Both the position numbers and the translations under genes were made by a program. From contig JAXDDX010000033.1 of the NCBI GenBank assembly GCA_034670405.1, positions 3,436,501 to 3,500,500 of the forward strand: a stretch of 64,000 nt of DNA. The letters run 5' to 3'. The notes beneath the pieces are model-generated. The model searched no databases, was not told where the DNA came from, and worked only from the letters and a program-made list of their open reading frames with translations. The first letter of the stretch is position 1; every line of letters begins with the position of its first letter. Of the stretch, positions 9,415 through 22,117 are shown one piece after another. The stretch comes from Hoplostethus atlanticus (lineage: Eukaryota > Chordata > Actinopteri > Trachichthyiformes > Trachichthyidae).

Positions 9415-10765
9415 TGGTTGGAAAGTGTTCCGTAAACTGGCATGCCATGTCATCAAATGAAATAATCATGTCGTATTTCGCCACAAAGCGCGCTATGATA
9501 TGCTAAACAACTCGGCGGAGACGTAACGGGAGCATGGAAATGTTGAATTCAGCGGCTGTGGCTGCAGAGATGAGAGGGGCGCCGCTCGGGGAAAAAAAAA
9601 AAACACCAGAAAAGGTGGCAATTAGCCGCGCTGACGTCACCGTCCTCCCGATGCGCCGCGCAACAAATCACAGAGGCAATCTGTGTTTGCGTTTTCCGTA
9701 TGAAATTGCAGGACCGAGTGATTCAGCTCCGAGTCTGCAACGTTTCTGCGACACAGATTTTCCCGCTGTAAGAAATTGGACCGACTTGTTGATTCACGTC
9801 TCCGCTGATGGAGCATGCATTAAAAGGGTCTTTCTTCCAGTACACCTTTTGTATAGAGCACAGAGCACAGAGACGACGGGGCGCCCTGCAGAAGATGTGC
9901 TAAAAGCCAATCAACCTATTTGGTGCCGTCTAGTCTCTACTTCTAATACCAGAATGTCATATTGTTGAATGTGTTTTCAACGCTGTTCTCCGATGAATGG
10001 TTCCCCTCGTTTCAGGAGCGGGAGCGCCGGGTTATTCAGCCGCCGTGTGAAGAGGGGTGGTACTCAACAAAAGAAAATCATAATAACTTCTTATGTTGAA
10101 AAAGCTGACTGCTGCTGCGACCTGACAGATAAATCTATATTTTTCGAAGCAAAAATTAATTTCCTTATACCTTTTTTTTTTTTTTTTTTGTTTAAATCTC
10201 CCATTTACGGCGGTAACAGAGCCGCGTTCAGAAATCAACCTTGAGCTCATCGACTGCGAGCGTTTGTTAAGCCATTAACCACTTTCTCCATTCGTTTCCA
10301 TTGTGATTAATCCAAAGGGACTCTCCTCTGCGAGGGACACCAGGACTCAGCTCTGACCAGCTCTGTGTCACACACCCTCCCTTTATCCATACAGCAAAGC
10401 TCAGCAACTGGACCTCGGCCAGACCTTTGAATTGAATACCGCCGTAAAGTCACTCAGTCAGCACAAAACTCCCCAGTTCACAGGCAGCAGTCAGTCCTCC
10501 TCCCATCACGCTCTGATTTTAAATCGCGGGGCCCCTGGAGGCCCGTCAAACCCCAGGGCAGAATGCCTCTCCATCCCTTTCCTGTGTTGGGGGGAAACAG
10601 CAATTTGAGCCAAATTGAGATTAAGGCCAGGATACAATCGATTCACCACACAAATCATCTGTAACCTTCACCAACAAAGTCACCTTACTGTCTGTTTCAG
10701 CTCGTCTCATACTCATTTTGAAGTTCAGGTTGCTCAACTCGGGTTTTGTCGTGGCTCTGTTTCAG

Positions 10766-10793
10766 CAAAAAAATAAAAAATAAATAAAAAAAC
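10766..10793 (+). promoter_or_regulatory. epha7: cluster of AATAAA hexamers, possible proximal polyadenylation signal
   Basis: Several overlapping AATAAA copies lie in an A-rich run inside the probable UTR. They could direct a shorter epha7 transcript. The context is low complexity, so this may be incidental. Confidence 0.35.
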
Positions 10794-11134
10794 AGGCAGA
10801 CCTGCAGGATGTGGAGGGTTGATTGGATTCAGGAATAAGACAAAATTATAGAATATGAAGTTATTTTTCAAAATCTTGTGGTTCAACAGTTGGAAATGGT
10901 GGCCGCCGCTTCACGAAGGTGGCGGGTAATTCCAAAGAGTTCAGCACTGTTGATTGTGTCAGAAGGATCAAGAGATTCGAGGGAAACTTTGTATATGTTC
11001 TAATTGTAAAACTTGTACATTTTATTTATATTGTTTTTTTACACGTATTACTCAGTAGTGAGCTCTGAATACATTGAAATGCACTATATTTTTCTATCTC
11101 GCAGATGAATTATTGTCACCCACAAGATTTCAGT

Positions 11135-11142
11135 TGTACATA
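11135..11142 (+). promoter_or_regulatory. epha7: Pumilio-type motif in the 3' UTR
   Basis: TGTACATA matches the UGUANAUA Pumilio recognition sequence in the sense strand of the UTR. A second identical copy is at 11395-11402. Confidence 0.5.
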
Positions 11143-11253
11143 ATTTTTCATTTAGGACCAAAGACAGCTGATAGGATTTCCATCTATACTTTCACTTTGT
11201 TTTATTTTTTTGCCTTTTTAGTTTATTGTACAGTAATACAAAATGTCGATTTA

Positions 11254-11262
11254 TTATTTATT
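11254..11262 (+). promoter_or_regulatory. epha7: AU-rich element nonamer in the 3' UTR
   Basis: TTATTTATT, the core nonamer of AU-rich instability elements, within a T/A-rich stretch near the proposed end of the transcript. Confidence 0.4.
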
Positions 11263-11394
11263 TTTCTGTGATGAAAGTATTGAGAATATTCACTGGTCAA
11301 AAGTATTTTCCCCAACAGCAGAACTGTAAAATCATTTAATTAGATTTCTTGTTACATAGACAATTCTTTTTGCTTTGTAACCTTTGTAATAGAC

Positions 11395-11402
11395 TGTACA
11401 TA
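11395..11402 (+). promoter_or_regulatory. epha7: second Pumilio-type motif
   Basis: TGTACATA again, close to the proposed transcript end. Two copies 260 bases apart in a distal 3' UTR are a common arrangement for Pumilio targets. Confidence 0.45.
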
Positions 11403-11445
11403 TATTTTTGGAAATATAATACAATCTCTATAGAAATTGTCGGTG

Positions 11446-11535
11446 TCTGTCGGAGTATTTTCATCATTTATCTCATGCAGAGTTGCCATGATTGAGTGCA
11501 TTTTCATTATTTATTATCCTGGTTATGGCTAAACA

Positions 11536-11573
<38 letters not shown>

Positions 11574-12224
11574 ATGGTTGCACACTTGTTTCTACATATA
11601 CACACAATAACATTTTTTTAAATACTTACAGCCAGAAACCTCCAGTCCTCCCAACTTCTATGTTTTGTAAATGAAGCCTCGTGAAATGGGAATTCAACAA
11701 AGGAGCTCAACTGGATTTCTACTGATCACGTCTCTGAGCAGTTCTAATATTTATTTTCATAAGTCCCGTGGCATCTCACCATCCTGTCTCCGAGGCTGCT
11801 CGGCTGTCGCTGCAAAGCATTTGTTTTAGTTCCTCTAAGGCGACGCCTCAGCTCCCGTAAACCTAAACAGCATGTTGTGATGCTGCTTACCTCTGATTTA
11901 AAGTGGAGAAAGAAATGTTTGGGGTTTTCTACGTACAGAGATACACGATGAGCTGGAAAACAAATGTTGCAACAAACAAATGGTGCACCATTTTTTTCCA
12001 TGTTCAAAATGTGTAGATAGATATTCAACAGTCAGTTGCAGGAATATAATCCGCTGTTATATCTCCTCAATCTGTGATGTTCAGGACTTATTCTAGGAGT
12101 TATTTTGTGTTGTAATTCACTTTTTGGTGCAGCCACTTCCCCTCAACCTGCCTCTTCTCCTTCTCCTTCAGTTGAATCATTTTCAGCTCCAGGATCAGAT
12201 TTCCAGAACGACTTTCGACAACCC
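11446..12224. other. non-coding, downstream flank of epha7
   Basis: Contains the TG microsatellite and otherwise nothing I can identify. A 94-codon open frame on the minus strand has no recognisable domain. Confidence 0.6.
11541..11571 (+). repeat. (TG)n microsatellite
   Basis: About 15 uninterrupted TG units just beyond the proposed epha7 transcript end. Confidence 0.95.
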
Positions 12225-12625
12225 TCAGAGTGAACATGTTGCTTTCAATCAAAGGTGGGTGTACGGGCATGTACATATAGCTAAGTAGCCAAATAGTTTG
12301 TGAACACTTATGATCTCAGTTGCTCCCCTTACTTAAAACGCAACATGTCTTCTGGCTGCGTTGCATTCTGGTCTATCGAGGCGATACTGCCGGTGGAGAA
12401 ATTGGTGCCTCTGCCTCTTCCATGATGGATTTCTCCCGGAATTGGTTGTTGAAAAAAATAGTGAGTTTAGAAAGAAGCCCTCGCTCTTTGATTCTGAGGG
12501 ACGGACACCAAAATGTGACGATTACTGTTGATGTTTTAGATCGCTGGAAAATGTTTTACTGCTGTTAAACTCCATTGTAGCTGCAAGAACAATACACCAG
12601 ACAACAAAATGAAATTCAAGGTGCA
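12225..12625 (-). repeat. dispersed repeat family X, copy A (inverted)
   Basis: On the minus strand this matches two other places in the window (24965-25520 and 44905-45390). Shared phrases on its plus strand are GCTTTCAATCAAAGG, GCATTCTGGTCTATC, GAAAGAAGC, CTTTGATTCTGA, GATGTTTTAGATC and AACTCCATTGTAGC, in the same order as the reverse complement of the others. Divergence is moderate. No coding capacity is visible. Class unknown: a MITE or SINE-like element is plausible. Confidence 0.7.
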
Positions 12626-14175
12626 TCACCAGTTTTTCTCTGCTCTCTAACTACATTAACAGTTCTTGAGTGCTTTATGGAGGATTTTTCCTTTAAGTTG
12701 AAGACATAAAGTTTAAAGCGGCACTAAGATTTTTACAGGGAAATACTCTTATCAGCCTAAATTAGAAAGTGGGGCTGCACTAGAGAAGAGCATAGATTGA
12801 ATTCAAATGAAATTCTGGTGTATGACCTCTTGCTAGCTCCGCCCACAGGAAGTGACAAGTTAAAACTTAAGCGTGAAATGCAAACCGTCTCCTAAACAGC
12901 AGCAACCAAACGCTCCGTCCAGAGAAAGCTTGTCTCTTGTCTCGTCCCTTTGGTTTCCTTTGCTTATGAAGCATCGCAGACCGGCCGGGTTGGAAACATG
13001 AGCGTGTTGTGTGCATTTTAGTGATGTCACATTACATGAATTCTGGGTATTGAAATTCAACAGTTACCTCGCTGTCATTCGGAGCCTTGTGAAGCGATAA
13101 GTAATGCTAACAGTTAATCATCGTGCAGCTTTGTGATTGAACAGGAATTACGCGGATTACTGCTGACTCAATTCATGATTTTACAGTTTGTTCCTTTTGT
13201 TGTCCCAAACTTTGTCAAATATACACAGTCAGGGACGAAGTGTTTACTTGTTGTAATACGATTAATTACACAGAAGTGTTCCAGTTATTGTAAAAACAAA
13301 AGAGATTACAAACGTCAACACAACTTTACTTATTTTCTAAATGTTGTAGATGATAATAAAAACCCTGTTCAGTTACAAAATGTAAATTGTAATAAAAATG
13401 ACATTTAACATTATACTTTCACACCCACAGGTAACTGAAATGTAATCACCAATCTGTAATGGATTACATTTTGAAAGTCATGTTCATATGTCAGAATACA
13501 GAATGTCTTCACCTCCATCTCTGATATACTATACTATACTATACTATACTATACTATACTATACTATACTATACACCACCACTCCAAACAAGGAGAAAAC
13601 TGGAGGGCTGCCAGAGGAAGATAACAGGGAAAGAAATAATTTGTATTTGGTGATTCTGCAATAATCCAGAATGCTGCTTCGCCATTATTATCTGACATTT
13701 TGAATCTAATATAGAAGTCAAACACGGATATGGAGATGAATGGTTTTAAACTGCGGAAATTGATTAGGATGAACGTGGCCTGAATAATGGTGTACCTGTT
13801 GGAGGCCCGCGGGGGGAAAACAGATCATGACCCATTTAGATAACAAAGGCTTTGCTTTCCAGAGTTCGGTCGTATTCTTTGGGGAAATATAACGTGGGAT
13901 TTACAGATGCAACAAAGTAGACTTTTCACACTTAATCTGTTTGTCTTGTCTCGAAGAAAAATAGAGGTGATTTCTGGTGATTTCTTTTCTATACCTCCTA
14001 AAAAAGGAGTTGGAGGTGCTTCATCAAAAGTTAAGCCATTGACTTAGTAAAGTAGCATCAATCCTTTCTAATGATGTTGGAGATATTAGAGAAAAAGTTT
14101 CACTCGGTATGAGATTATCAGTCGTTTCTAATTCCAAAGTGTTGTTGCTAATCAGCCCAAATCCAAATCAAATTA
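12626..14175. other. non-coding stretch
   Basis: No gene found. It holds an ATACT pentamer microsatellite (listed separately) and a generic AT-rich background. Confidence 0.6.
13525..13574 (+). repeat. (ATACT)n microsatellite
   Basis: Ten nearly perfect copies of a 5-bp unit in direct succession. Confidence 0.95.
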
Positions 14176-14396
14176 TATATTTTTAATTGTATATTTTTGA
14201 CCCAGCAGATTTGGTCACATTTTCAGAAGACCTATAATAAATCCATAAAAGAACCAAAATTCATGAATGTTTTTTGTGACAAAGAAGTATGTGCTCCAAT
14301 CTTTCCATCACAGAAAAATAAGAGTTGTAGAGATCATTGGAAACTCAAGACTGCCATGATATACATGTTGTATGTAAACTTTTGACCACAACTCTA
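14176..14396 (+). mobile_element. Tc1-like transposon remnant, terminal part
   Basis: The sequence ends in TATGTAAACTTTTGACCACA and is preceded by AATAAGAGTTGTAGAGATCATTGGAAACTCAAGAC (read here in two parts), which is the terminal region of Tc1/mariner elements common in fish. The inner part (TTTTTGACCCAGCAGATTTGG) also fits such elements from memory. It lies in a TA-rich site, as Tc1 elements insert at TA. Only one terminus is present and no transposase frame is left. Confidence 0.75.
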
Positions 14397-15805
14397 TATA
14401 TATATGTACATTTATCATTTTCTCAGTAAGGGCCTCCAGATCCCAGGAATCATGCCCCCTGCTATTGGAACAAATTTAAAGAAGATGTGTTGTTGCTCTA
14501 TGGGAGTTATAGGCAGGGTCAGAGTACAGAGAGCCTCTTGCATCATCACAGCTGAGACTTTATTTATTCTTATTACTTTCACACCCCAGCTAACATGGGA
14601 ATCGCTAAAATGCACTTACATGTGCAATAGCAGAGCAGATGAGGTGTTTTCTTATTCAGTAAACTTTTGAGTTGATTTTTTTCCTTGAATGTTGTGTGTG
14701 TGAAAAAAAAAATCTAACCGAGCTCGGGGTAAACAATCTGTCAGATGTCAACAAAATAATCTGAAAATCAAACATCATCTTTGAGCTTAATCTTCTCTCT
14801 GGTTTCATCATTAGGAGAGTAAACATAATATTTTCAGCACAAAGTACCCTGCATTGGCTGAAGCTGCTCTTGATTGACAAATAAGGATAAATGAATGTGG
14901 CAAAGGTAATTAAAAAGTGTGAGCGACGGTCCAAGGACGTTTGAAGAGCATCCCTTAACAAACATGGATGAATCATTGGAAGTGGTTTTGCATCTTCAGG
15001 TACAAAGGTAAAAGAGAAAAAACTGTGATCACCTGAACTGATCAGGCTCAGACACGACTTCTTGTCTGATTTTTTTTCGCCGGAATTTTTTAAGAATAAT
15101 TGGTTAAGTGCAGTGAGGTCTCTGGATAATAATTACAGTCTTCGTGCTCCCATCTGAGATAATGGGAACAGAGTCATTTCTTTCATGATGCCTAAAGTAG
15201 GCGCCATGATGCCAGAATAATACAAAGTATAGATATCTGAATGCAAAGCTGATTAAAGCCATCTGCTCCAGACAAACTAAAGCATAATGGACAGTTACGT
15301 TTCTTAGCCTGAAGAATACTAAATCATATACCTTTTTATTTTTCTAACCAGAACAAATTTTCATCTTGATTAAATGTATTGTTGCGACTAAGGTCAGATT
15401 AATGTCTTTCTTGAAACCCTCTCAGGATGCTTTTGCAGTGCAGGTCTGTCCACCTAAGACTATTTGATTGAGAGTGGCTTGGCTGCCATGGATTCATACA
15501 GTCGTTTTTATGGCCAGGCCCATGGCACCTTCCTGCATTAAGTATTTAAGGATGCAGTAAAATATGGCTCCCCTCTCTATGGTCTGCAATCCTCTAGGTA
15601 GATGATCAGTTTCACAGGCTGGCAAATGCCTCTGTGGGAAAGGCTGATGGATTTGGCAGATATGATGGTTTCTTTAAAGACACAGTGGAGCAAAATGAGT
15701 TATGGTGCTCCTGCCGATAGCTAGCTGGTTTCTGAGACAGCTCCGATGTGTTGGGCCTCCATCTACAGTCCTGGAACCATATGAACCCATGCACTAAATA
15801 GTACT

Positions 15806-15908
15806 AAATAGAAGAATAAATAAAATAAATAATATTAATAGCAATAATGATAACAATAAGACAAATGCTAATGCTAATAATAATTTATTATTATTATTAT
15901 TATTATAA
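15806..15908. repeat. AAT/ATT-rich simple sequence
   Basis: Irregular AATA and ATT triplet repeats, ending in about eight ATT units at 15880-15905. Confidence 0.85.
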
Positions 15909-18053
15909 GAAGATGAAGAACCCCTCAGGAAAATGCAATACTACTAATACTGATATAAACATTAAAACTAATACTAATATTAGTATTATTCTGTGATATT
16001 ATTATTATCGCATTTTATATTTTAAACATACATGAAGTCTTTTACAGACAAAAAGCAATAATAAATAAAAGCAGAAGGAGGCATGACATGAATTTAAAAA
16101 ATGCTGTGAAACCAGCAAATACAGAGTAAAACAACTAAATAAAGAACTAAATAAAGGCTTGTCTGTAATGTTTAAAACAGACATTAAGTAATATATGACT
16201 TTTATTAACCTTTATTGGCAACAGTCGAAATTGCAACAACATCAACAGGTCTCTGGTGACCTGCAATTGACACAAACAATAAAGTCACATTTTCAGAACA
16301 GAACACCTAAGCATGCTAAGTAAAGTAAAGATCTGACAGAAACCTCTAGTGAAAAGGTAACATATCACCATGCTAAACTGAGTAATAATACTGCTAGCTG
16401 AAATGTGTTGCGACACCGGACACCCCCCTCCTTCAGTCGGTGAGCTTTGGGGGAGTTGGGAGGGTCTTGAAATTCCAATGGGCAGGCAGTTTTTGTTCCA
16501 AAACAGTGGAAAATGGAAAATGTACCTTGAAAATGAGTTTTGAAAGCCATTGTCATTGGGTCATTGGTATTGATCAATAACCCCATCAACCTCCGGCAGA
16601 TATGGTCATTTTGTGCTATGGGACAGTAAAAAATGGTATTTATTGCCCCTTTTCGGGAGCAATAGAAACGATGAAACTGATTTTACCAGCCTTCTCACAC
16701 AGATCATTGCAGAGCCCAGAAGCCTAGACGGCAAAAGCCTGATCACCTTTTGGTCTTTAGGTTCAGAGGTTGCTATGAATTGTGAGGAGGATTCAAAATG
16801 CTATGTAGGACCAAATGCTCCATCCAGGAGAATCCATACAATGTCGATTCCAGATGCTATTCTGCCCCAATGTGTCTTTTTTAAAATCTTTTATGTATGT
16901 ATCCTTGTGTTTATGTTTTGAAGCTGTGTGCATTAGCATGGATGCCGTTGTATAACAAGAAACCGGCGAGGTAAGAGCGAGGTGCATCGACATCGTAAAA
17001 GGGTTCTAGTAAAAGAAGCAAACCAGGCAAGGACAGGCCGATGCTTTCTCCCTCAAGGCAGCACTGTATCCAGCATCCTGTCAGCCGAGAGGGAGAAAGC
17101 ACAGAATCCAGCACAATCAGGATTGATCTGTACCATGTCGTGCAGCCAGAGGTCAACAAGAGTGATTTGTGTGGGTGTATGCCTGTGTAAGGTCAGAACA
17201 TGCATCTTCTCTGCAAATCACCCTCTCATTGGGCAGCAATGTGAGGCATGAAGTGCTGGAGGAAATCACAGTGTGGCCTATTGTTAAATTGTGCTGAGCG
17301 GGAGATGTGGGCCAGCGTTGTGACACCATTATCTTTCCATCTGACACGAGATTGTGCCACATTATTCATGGGGAATGAATAGATGGAAGATCCCAAAAGG
17401 CTCGGGCGAGCCAGGCCGGGGCAAACAAAACAATAGATCAGTATTTATGCAATCGCCGTGTGGGAAGCGCCGCCGTGAGATTACTTACAAACTGATATAT
17501 ACCGTACGTGATACGCCGTCCCTTTAGGAATGATTAGACTGTGCAGATTTTCAGATTCTCGTAAAACGAACTGCAATTGTTAACATCTGTCCCTTCCCCA
17601 CTCTATTTTACACGAGCACCCACAATGCATTTGCAGATAACATTCGAAAAGCCAATGAAATCAGCCACAATTCATTGCAACTGTTCAATGAATGTATAAT
17701 GGTCCGGTTATACTGGCCCAACAGCTGCTTGGCTGTCCTCTCACAGGAAGCTTGATTTTGATAAACACAGCTGATAAACACACTTGCACGCTACCCAGTA
17801 ATCACCACTCATAATAGCGCTGCACCGCTAGAATGCATGAGAGGCTGCGAAGGTTTGATATACCTTCAGGAGCTGCAGCTCGATAGGGAGGGCCTGATGG
17901 ATGAGTGCGGCAGACGGGGCCTGTAGGGTCTCTTCACCAACCAGGGTGGGCGAGTCGATGCTCTGAAACCAGCCTCAATGGGGGTCCCTAATGGGGCCTG
18001 TATTGATCCTGCCGTGGTGTTCGCCCCATGGGTCTAATGGAAACCACTGCTGG

Positions 18054-18074
18054 AAAAAAAAAAAAAAAAAAAAA
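18054..18074 (+). repeat. poly(A) run, 21 bases
   Basis: Uninterrupted A followed by an A-rich stretch. It could be the tail of an old retroposed element, but no body was recognised upstream. Confidence 0.9.
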
Positions 18075-18654
18075 GAGGAAAAAGAAAAAACGACACACTA
18101 TTCTTCAATTCTGAATTTGGATCACACGTCAGGGCAGAAAGTCTTCACTTTGTCCTTCAGTGTTTACTTCAGATTGACACATGTAATGGGAGATGTTGTT
18201 TTGTGCGCCGTGCTGCTCAGAGGTGAACTAACATAGTGAGATACCAGTTGAGGTGATAAACTGCCCTTGAATGTATTGTTCCCCTTTGAATAGCTTACAG
18301 CCACAAACTATGATGTATAGGGAACATGTCCCCTAATGACCTTGGTGTGGTATATTGAATGTAAACTAGGTTTCCACCTATGTTTGCACATGAAGTATGG
18401 TATATGGTGCAGAGGGTCATCGGCATTGTTAAGGCCAGAGAGAAATTCATCATGCCCTGGCTCCGGTTTGATCAGGTTTGGGTGGGTGGATATAAGAAGT
18501 GGATGAAATCAGATATTTCTGCTGCCCTAGCGGTTTGTTTGTCCTGTGCTATCCTGTCGTTATCCCGACATTCATTTGATAAATATGATCAATGTCGTTT
18601 CAAATAAAAAACACTTGCCTCTGATGTTTTTGTTCTTTTGGGGGAGGGTAGATG

Positions 18655-18835
18655 TTAGTGAGGTTGTCCCCTAACTGGTGGGCCGGGTTAGATCCCCTGT
18701 GTGGTCACAGCTGCAGAAGTGTCCTTGAGCAAGGTACTCAAACCCTACCCGCACCAGCAGGCTGATCCCCAAGCAGCAGGTAACAACAGAATTTCTCCTT
18801 TGGATCAACAAAGTTGCATCCAAATCAAATTCTCC
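18655..18835 (+). mobile_element. short retroelement fragment of the CCTTGAGCAAGG type
   Basis: Contains a degenerate box-B-like GGTTAGATCCCC, then GTGTCCTTGAGCAAGGTACT, then a CTCCTTTGGATCAACAAAGT end. This order is typical of abundant fish SINE or LINE-tail repeats. Exact family not determined. Related fragments lie at 44666-44860, 49321-49440 and 60533-60572. Confidence 0.55.
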
Positions 18836-21800
18836 ACTGCATACTGTAATAAAGTAGAGATGCCTAAAAACGAATCCTGATATTTCCAATATGCTGTGAG
18901 TAATTGACCACCGGTGCCGGGGTGCAGTACCAGGGAACCAGGCAGAGATGAAGATGATTCTGCATTGAACTTTCCATCAGGTATTTTCTTTGTGTCTTTT
19001 CTGCTCGATTTCAAGGTATTCACGTTTAATAGGAAACTGGGAAACATCCTTTATTATGATTCAATGATAACGCCTCCCGTCATCATAATTTATTGTAGCT
19101 ATCATTACTGCAGATTCACTGATTACCAAATTAACCTTTGAGTCTCTATTCAACTGTAATTGTTAACAAGAACTTTTGCTTGCAATTGCTCATTCTGTTT
19201 TAGTGAGTCATGCAGCTGTCAGCTGCAGCGCACATCTGCAGGGAAATTGAGTATATAGGAGGAAGAACAAAAAGCCAGAACAGAAATGCTTTGCAGTACT
19301 ATGAAAGGGAGCCTGAGCGTCACGTAGTACTGAAAAGTTTTTTAAATCCTGCAGAGTTCGATCCGTTCAGCTGATTCATGGGGAAGGTCAACTACATGCA
19401 TGATACAATGATGAGTGCTGCTCTGCTGATGTTTTGCACATCGTGACTCGGGAAACAAAAGTTTTGCACTTTACTATTCTAGTGAGGGCTCACTCAACAT
19501 TGTTGTTCGACATGCAACAACTCATTTCACTTTTATAACTTTGAATAGCCATGCGGCGTGATGTCAAGGCATGAGATAACTGGATTAGTCTCTTCCAGCA
19601 GGTCTCACTCCAGTTTCACCAAATCAGTATTCTTGTTCACTCCGCATCGTTCACAAGATGTTCACAGGCGTCCTCGTGGAATATGTGAATCCTCTCCAAT
19701 ATATTGTAATGTATTCTTTCAGAAGAAAGGATTTGATGCCTGTGAAAACCCCATAAATCCGATTACTTGGCTTTCAGAAGTTGAAAAAGAGAGAAATTTG
19801 TCTTGCTGTAAATGTGCAGCAGTGTCTTCTGGTGAGTAAACTTGGCTCCGCTGTTTCAATCCACCTTGATAAGGAAGATATAGGATGTGTTTGCCTTTCG
19901 TTCTAATATCTGTTTGCCACACAGAAGTCAGATTTCGTATTAACAGCTGAACTGGAATGGCGGTCGGGGGATAAACAACTGGAATAACGTCCCCATAACT
20001 GTAATATTCATCGAACACAAAAGGACAGAACATGATTGATTGAGCCTCAACAATAGTGGGAGGGATTGACTGATTCCTGATATGTGTGTCAAACCATCAG
20101 AATGGGTGAGAAATGGATGCAATTAACACTGTGTCATTGGATGCATTATCATAAATATTGCAAGGTGAGAGGTAATTTCTATGATTGATAGAAGGAGTCA
20201 CTGACAAAACACTCCTGGGACTATTATTTCCCAACTGGCTTTGCGATTGATGACTGGTGACAACTGTTAAGTGTGAGCCAAACATAACAATAATCAAATG
20301 AAAATAACTCAAATCGGATGCACAATTTCTTCCCGACTCAGTTTCAGTTATTGTATTTGCAGAAGAGTTTTATATATCGGGGGGACGCTTGAACGAGCAA
20401 TATGAGAAACAGAAAAGCATCATAAAAACATCCCGATCTCCTCCCCCCTGACGTGATGAAGCTGGGGCATCTTGCATGGCGTGTGCATGGCGTGTGCATG
20501 TCCGTGTGTTCGGGCGCAATAAATCCTCCAAATTCTATTTTCCACATTTACATAAGTGATTGCTTTACTCTGCAGCTCCCATATGTTCCACCTGTGTTGA
20601 TCGGTTTATGGCGGCATAAGGAGATTTGGTGCTGCAAAAAGCTTCTTTCTTATGGGGAAGAAAACTGCATGTGGTGGTAGCAATGTCATCGCACATTTCC
20701 TTCTGTACCAGCGGAGCTGGGAAGCAGAAACACGCCTCTCGACGGAAGAAGCTGTTGACCCTTTGTCAGAGTTTATACGCGAGGTCGATGCGACGGCGAA
20801 GGGAAGATCAATTGTATTCATGTCATTTCCGCTGACGCAGCTGTCTCGTAGCGGGTCAGTCCACTCACTCCGGCTGTCACCACGCACTAACTCAGCCATG
20901 TGGAGGCTGCTCTTGATCGCCCGGACATCCGCCCAGGTCGTTTCTCCTTGTTGCTTCTGATTTGTCTAACATAACCACTGTAATTTACACGGCGGCTCAC
21001 GTACCCCTCCGCCCTGATTTTGAGGTAGAGTCGCCTAAAACCATGCAAGACAACGGACTGGACAAGAAATCTGTCTTGGTTGCTGGACTGTCCAGTGGAT
21101 TTCTGTTTGGTTGCATTTCTAATTGAATGATTTGATTCCAAAAAGCTGTATATCAGTTTTGAAAAACTATTGCTGCATGAAATCCATCACTGGGTAGGAT
21201 CTGGTGTAGAAATTCACTTGTCTTATCAGCCTCACAAAGCGCTGCTGCAATGGAGAACGTGGCATCCCTTCTAATTGAGGCGCTGTAGATTCGCCCAAAT
21301 GAAATTCGGGTGTCCGGTTTGAAATAAGCTGATTCATAACTTGTAATTGTCATCCATAATGTTCTTATCTTTTCATGCTCGCAATTATTTTGTAAGTCAT
21401 TTCTTTTCAGATGGTGGATGTCTCATTTTGGATTTGAAGCGCCTCAGTTCTTCAGAGTTCAAGGGGCACGACAAATGGATGAAGACAGTTGTCACGTTTG
21501 TTCTATACACAGATGTAATGGGGCATCAAAGGTCCCAGACATGGGCAGTATTTCCACCATCACTGTTTTCTGTCTTGAATTGAGAGCTCAGTTGTGGTAG
21601 CGCCAAAACTAACCTGCCAGATCGTGTTCAGCGCTGTGATATATTTCTGAGGAGAAAAACAACCGACTGTTCTCGCCGGGAGGCTTACCTCTTAAGTCCT
21701 CAGCTGATGCACAGTGTAAGCCCGGCGACATGTAGAAAACAACGAGACACAAAGGGCATGTTGCACAGACCGCTCTACATCCAATCCCCCGACTTTACCT

Positions 21801-22117
21801 TCCACCGTACGTCCTGATGTCGATGTCCTGATGTCGCCCCTCGAAGAGCACAAACCTGGAAACTTTTTAATGCAACGTGACCCTCTGCTTAGATTCCTGG
21901 TGTCATACAATTTCAGTATTGTCTATTGGATTGAATATATGTCTGTTTCAATCGGCATGAGCTTTGTTTTGTTTGTGAGCATTCATAGACGCTGGAAATA
22001 TATGAGGTCCACCTCCCAAATATTGAGTTGCACCCCATTTTCCATGTTTCATGCCTCAGGGCGCGTTCCACACCGAGCATGACTGGATGTTTTTTCACAA
22101 CTCTGGATCATGTACTG
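18836..22117. other. non-coding stretch
   Basis: No gene found. It includes the first copy of the 82-bp duplicate (19102-19183), and a block at 20606-20960 that is open in three overlapping frames on both strands without any recognised protein domain. Confidence 0.6.
19102..19183 (+). repeat. 82-bp duplicated segment, copy 1
   Basis: Matches 24229-24310 over 82 bases with a single C/T difference. Boundaries are sharp on both sides. It is not simple sequence and contains AATTGTTAACAAG. No terminal repeats or target duplications of a transposon are evident. Confidence 0.95.

Larger units (their letters stand above)
1..11445 (+). other. epha7: 3' portion of the epha7 gene (locus extent)
   Basis: This span covers the visible part of an EphA receptor gene whose 5' exons lie upstream of the window. 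Eight coding exons with GT/AG borders encode about 399 residues, matching roughly residue 600 to the end of the about 998-residue vertebrate EphA7. EphA7 is a single-pass membrane tyrosine kinase that binds GPI-anchored ephrin-A ligands on neighbouring cells and acts in axon guidance and cell sorting. The paralogue call rests on the C-terminus (HLHGTGVQV), the juxtamembrane [11 protein letters not shown] stretch and near-complete agreement across the kinase with EphA7 as I remember it; other EphA receptors end differently. Exons and UTR are listed separately. The right boundary is estimated from AU-rich UTR-like sequence and not from a strong polyadenylation signal. Confidence 0.9.
7779..11445 (+). 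other. epha7: probable epha7 3' UTR (end estimated)
   Basis: No further coding sequence follows the stop. The last 500 bases are AU-rich and carry typical UTR control motifs: two Pumilio-type TGTACATA sites (11135-11142, 11395-11402) and an AU-rich TTATTTATT nonamer at 11254-11262. The length of about 3.7 kb is in line with the long EPHA7 3' UTR of mammals as I recall it. No canonical AATAAA lies close to the proposed end; weak variants AATATA/AATACA occur at 11413-11423. Clustered AATAAA copies near 10771-10790 could give a shorter form. The end is therefore an estimate. Confidence 0.5.
14397..18654. other. non-coding stretch with AT-rich simple sequence
   Basis: No exon recognised. It contains an (AAT/ATT)-rich zone, a poly(A) run at 18054-18074 and a unique-looking block near 17255-17700 that is neither simple sequence nor an obvious transposon and could be a conserved regulatory element. 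Confidence 0.6.

Noticed and set aside
18054-18074. Poly(A) tail of a processed pseudogene
   Set aside because: No coding-like or retroelement sequence and no target duplication was found around it.
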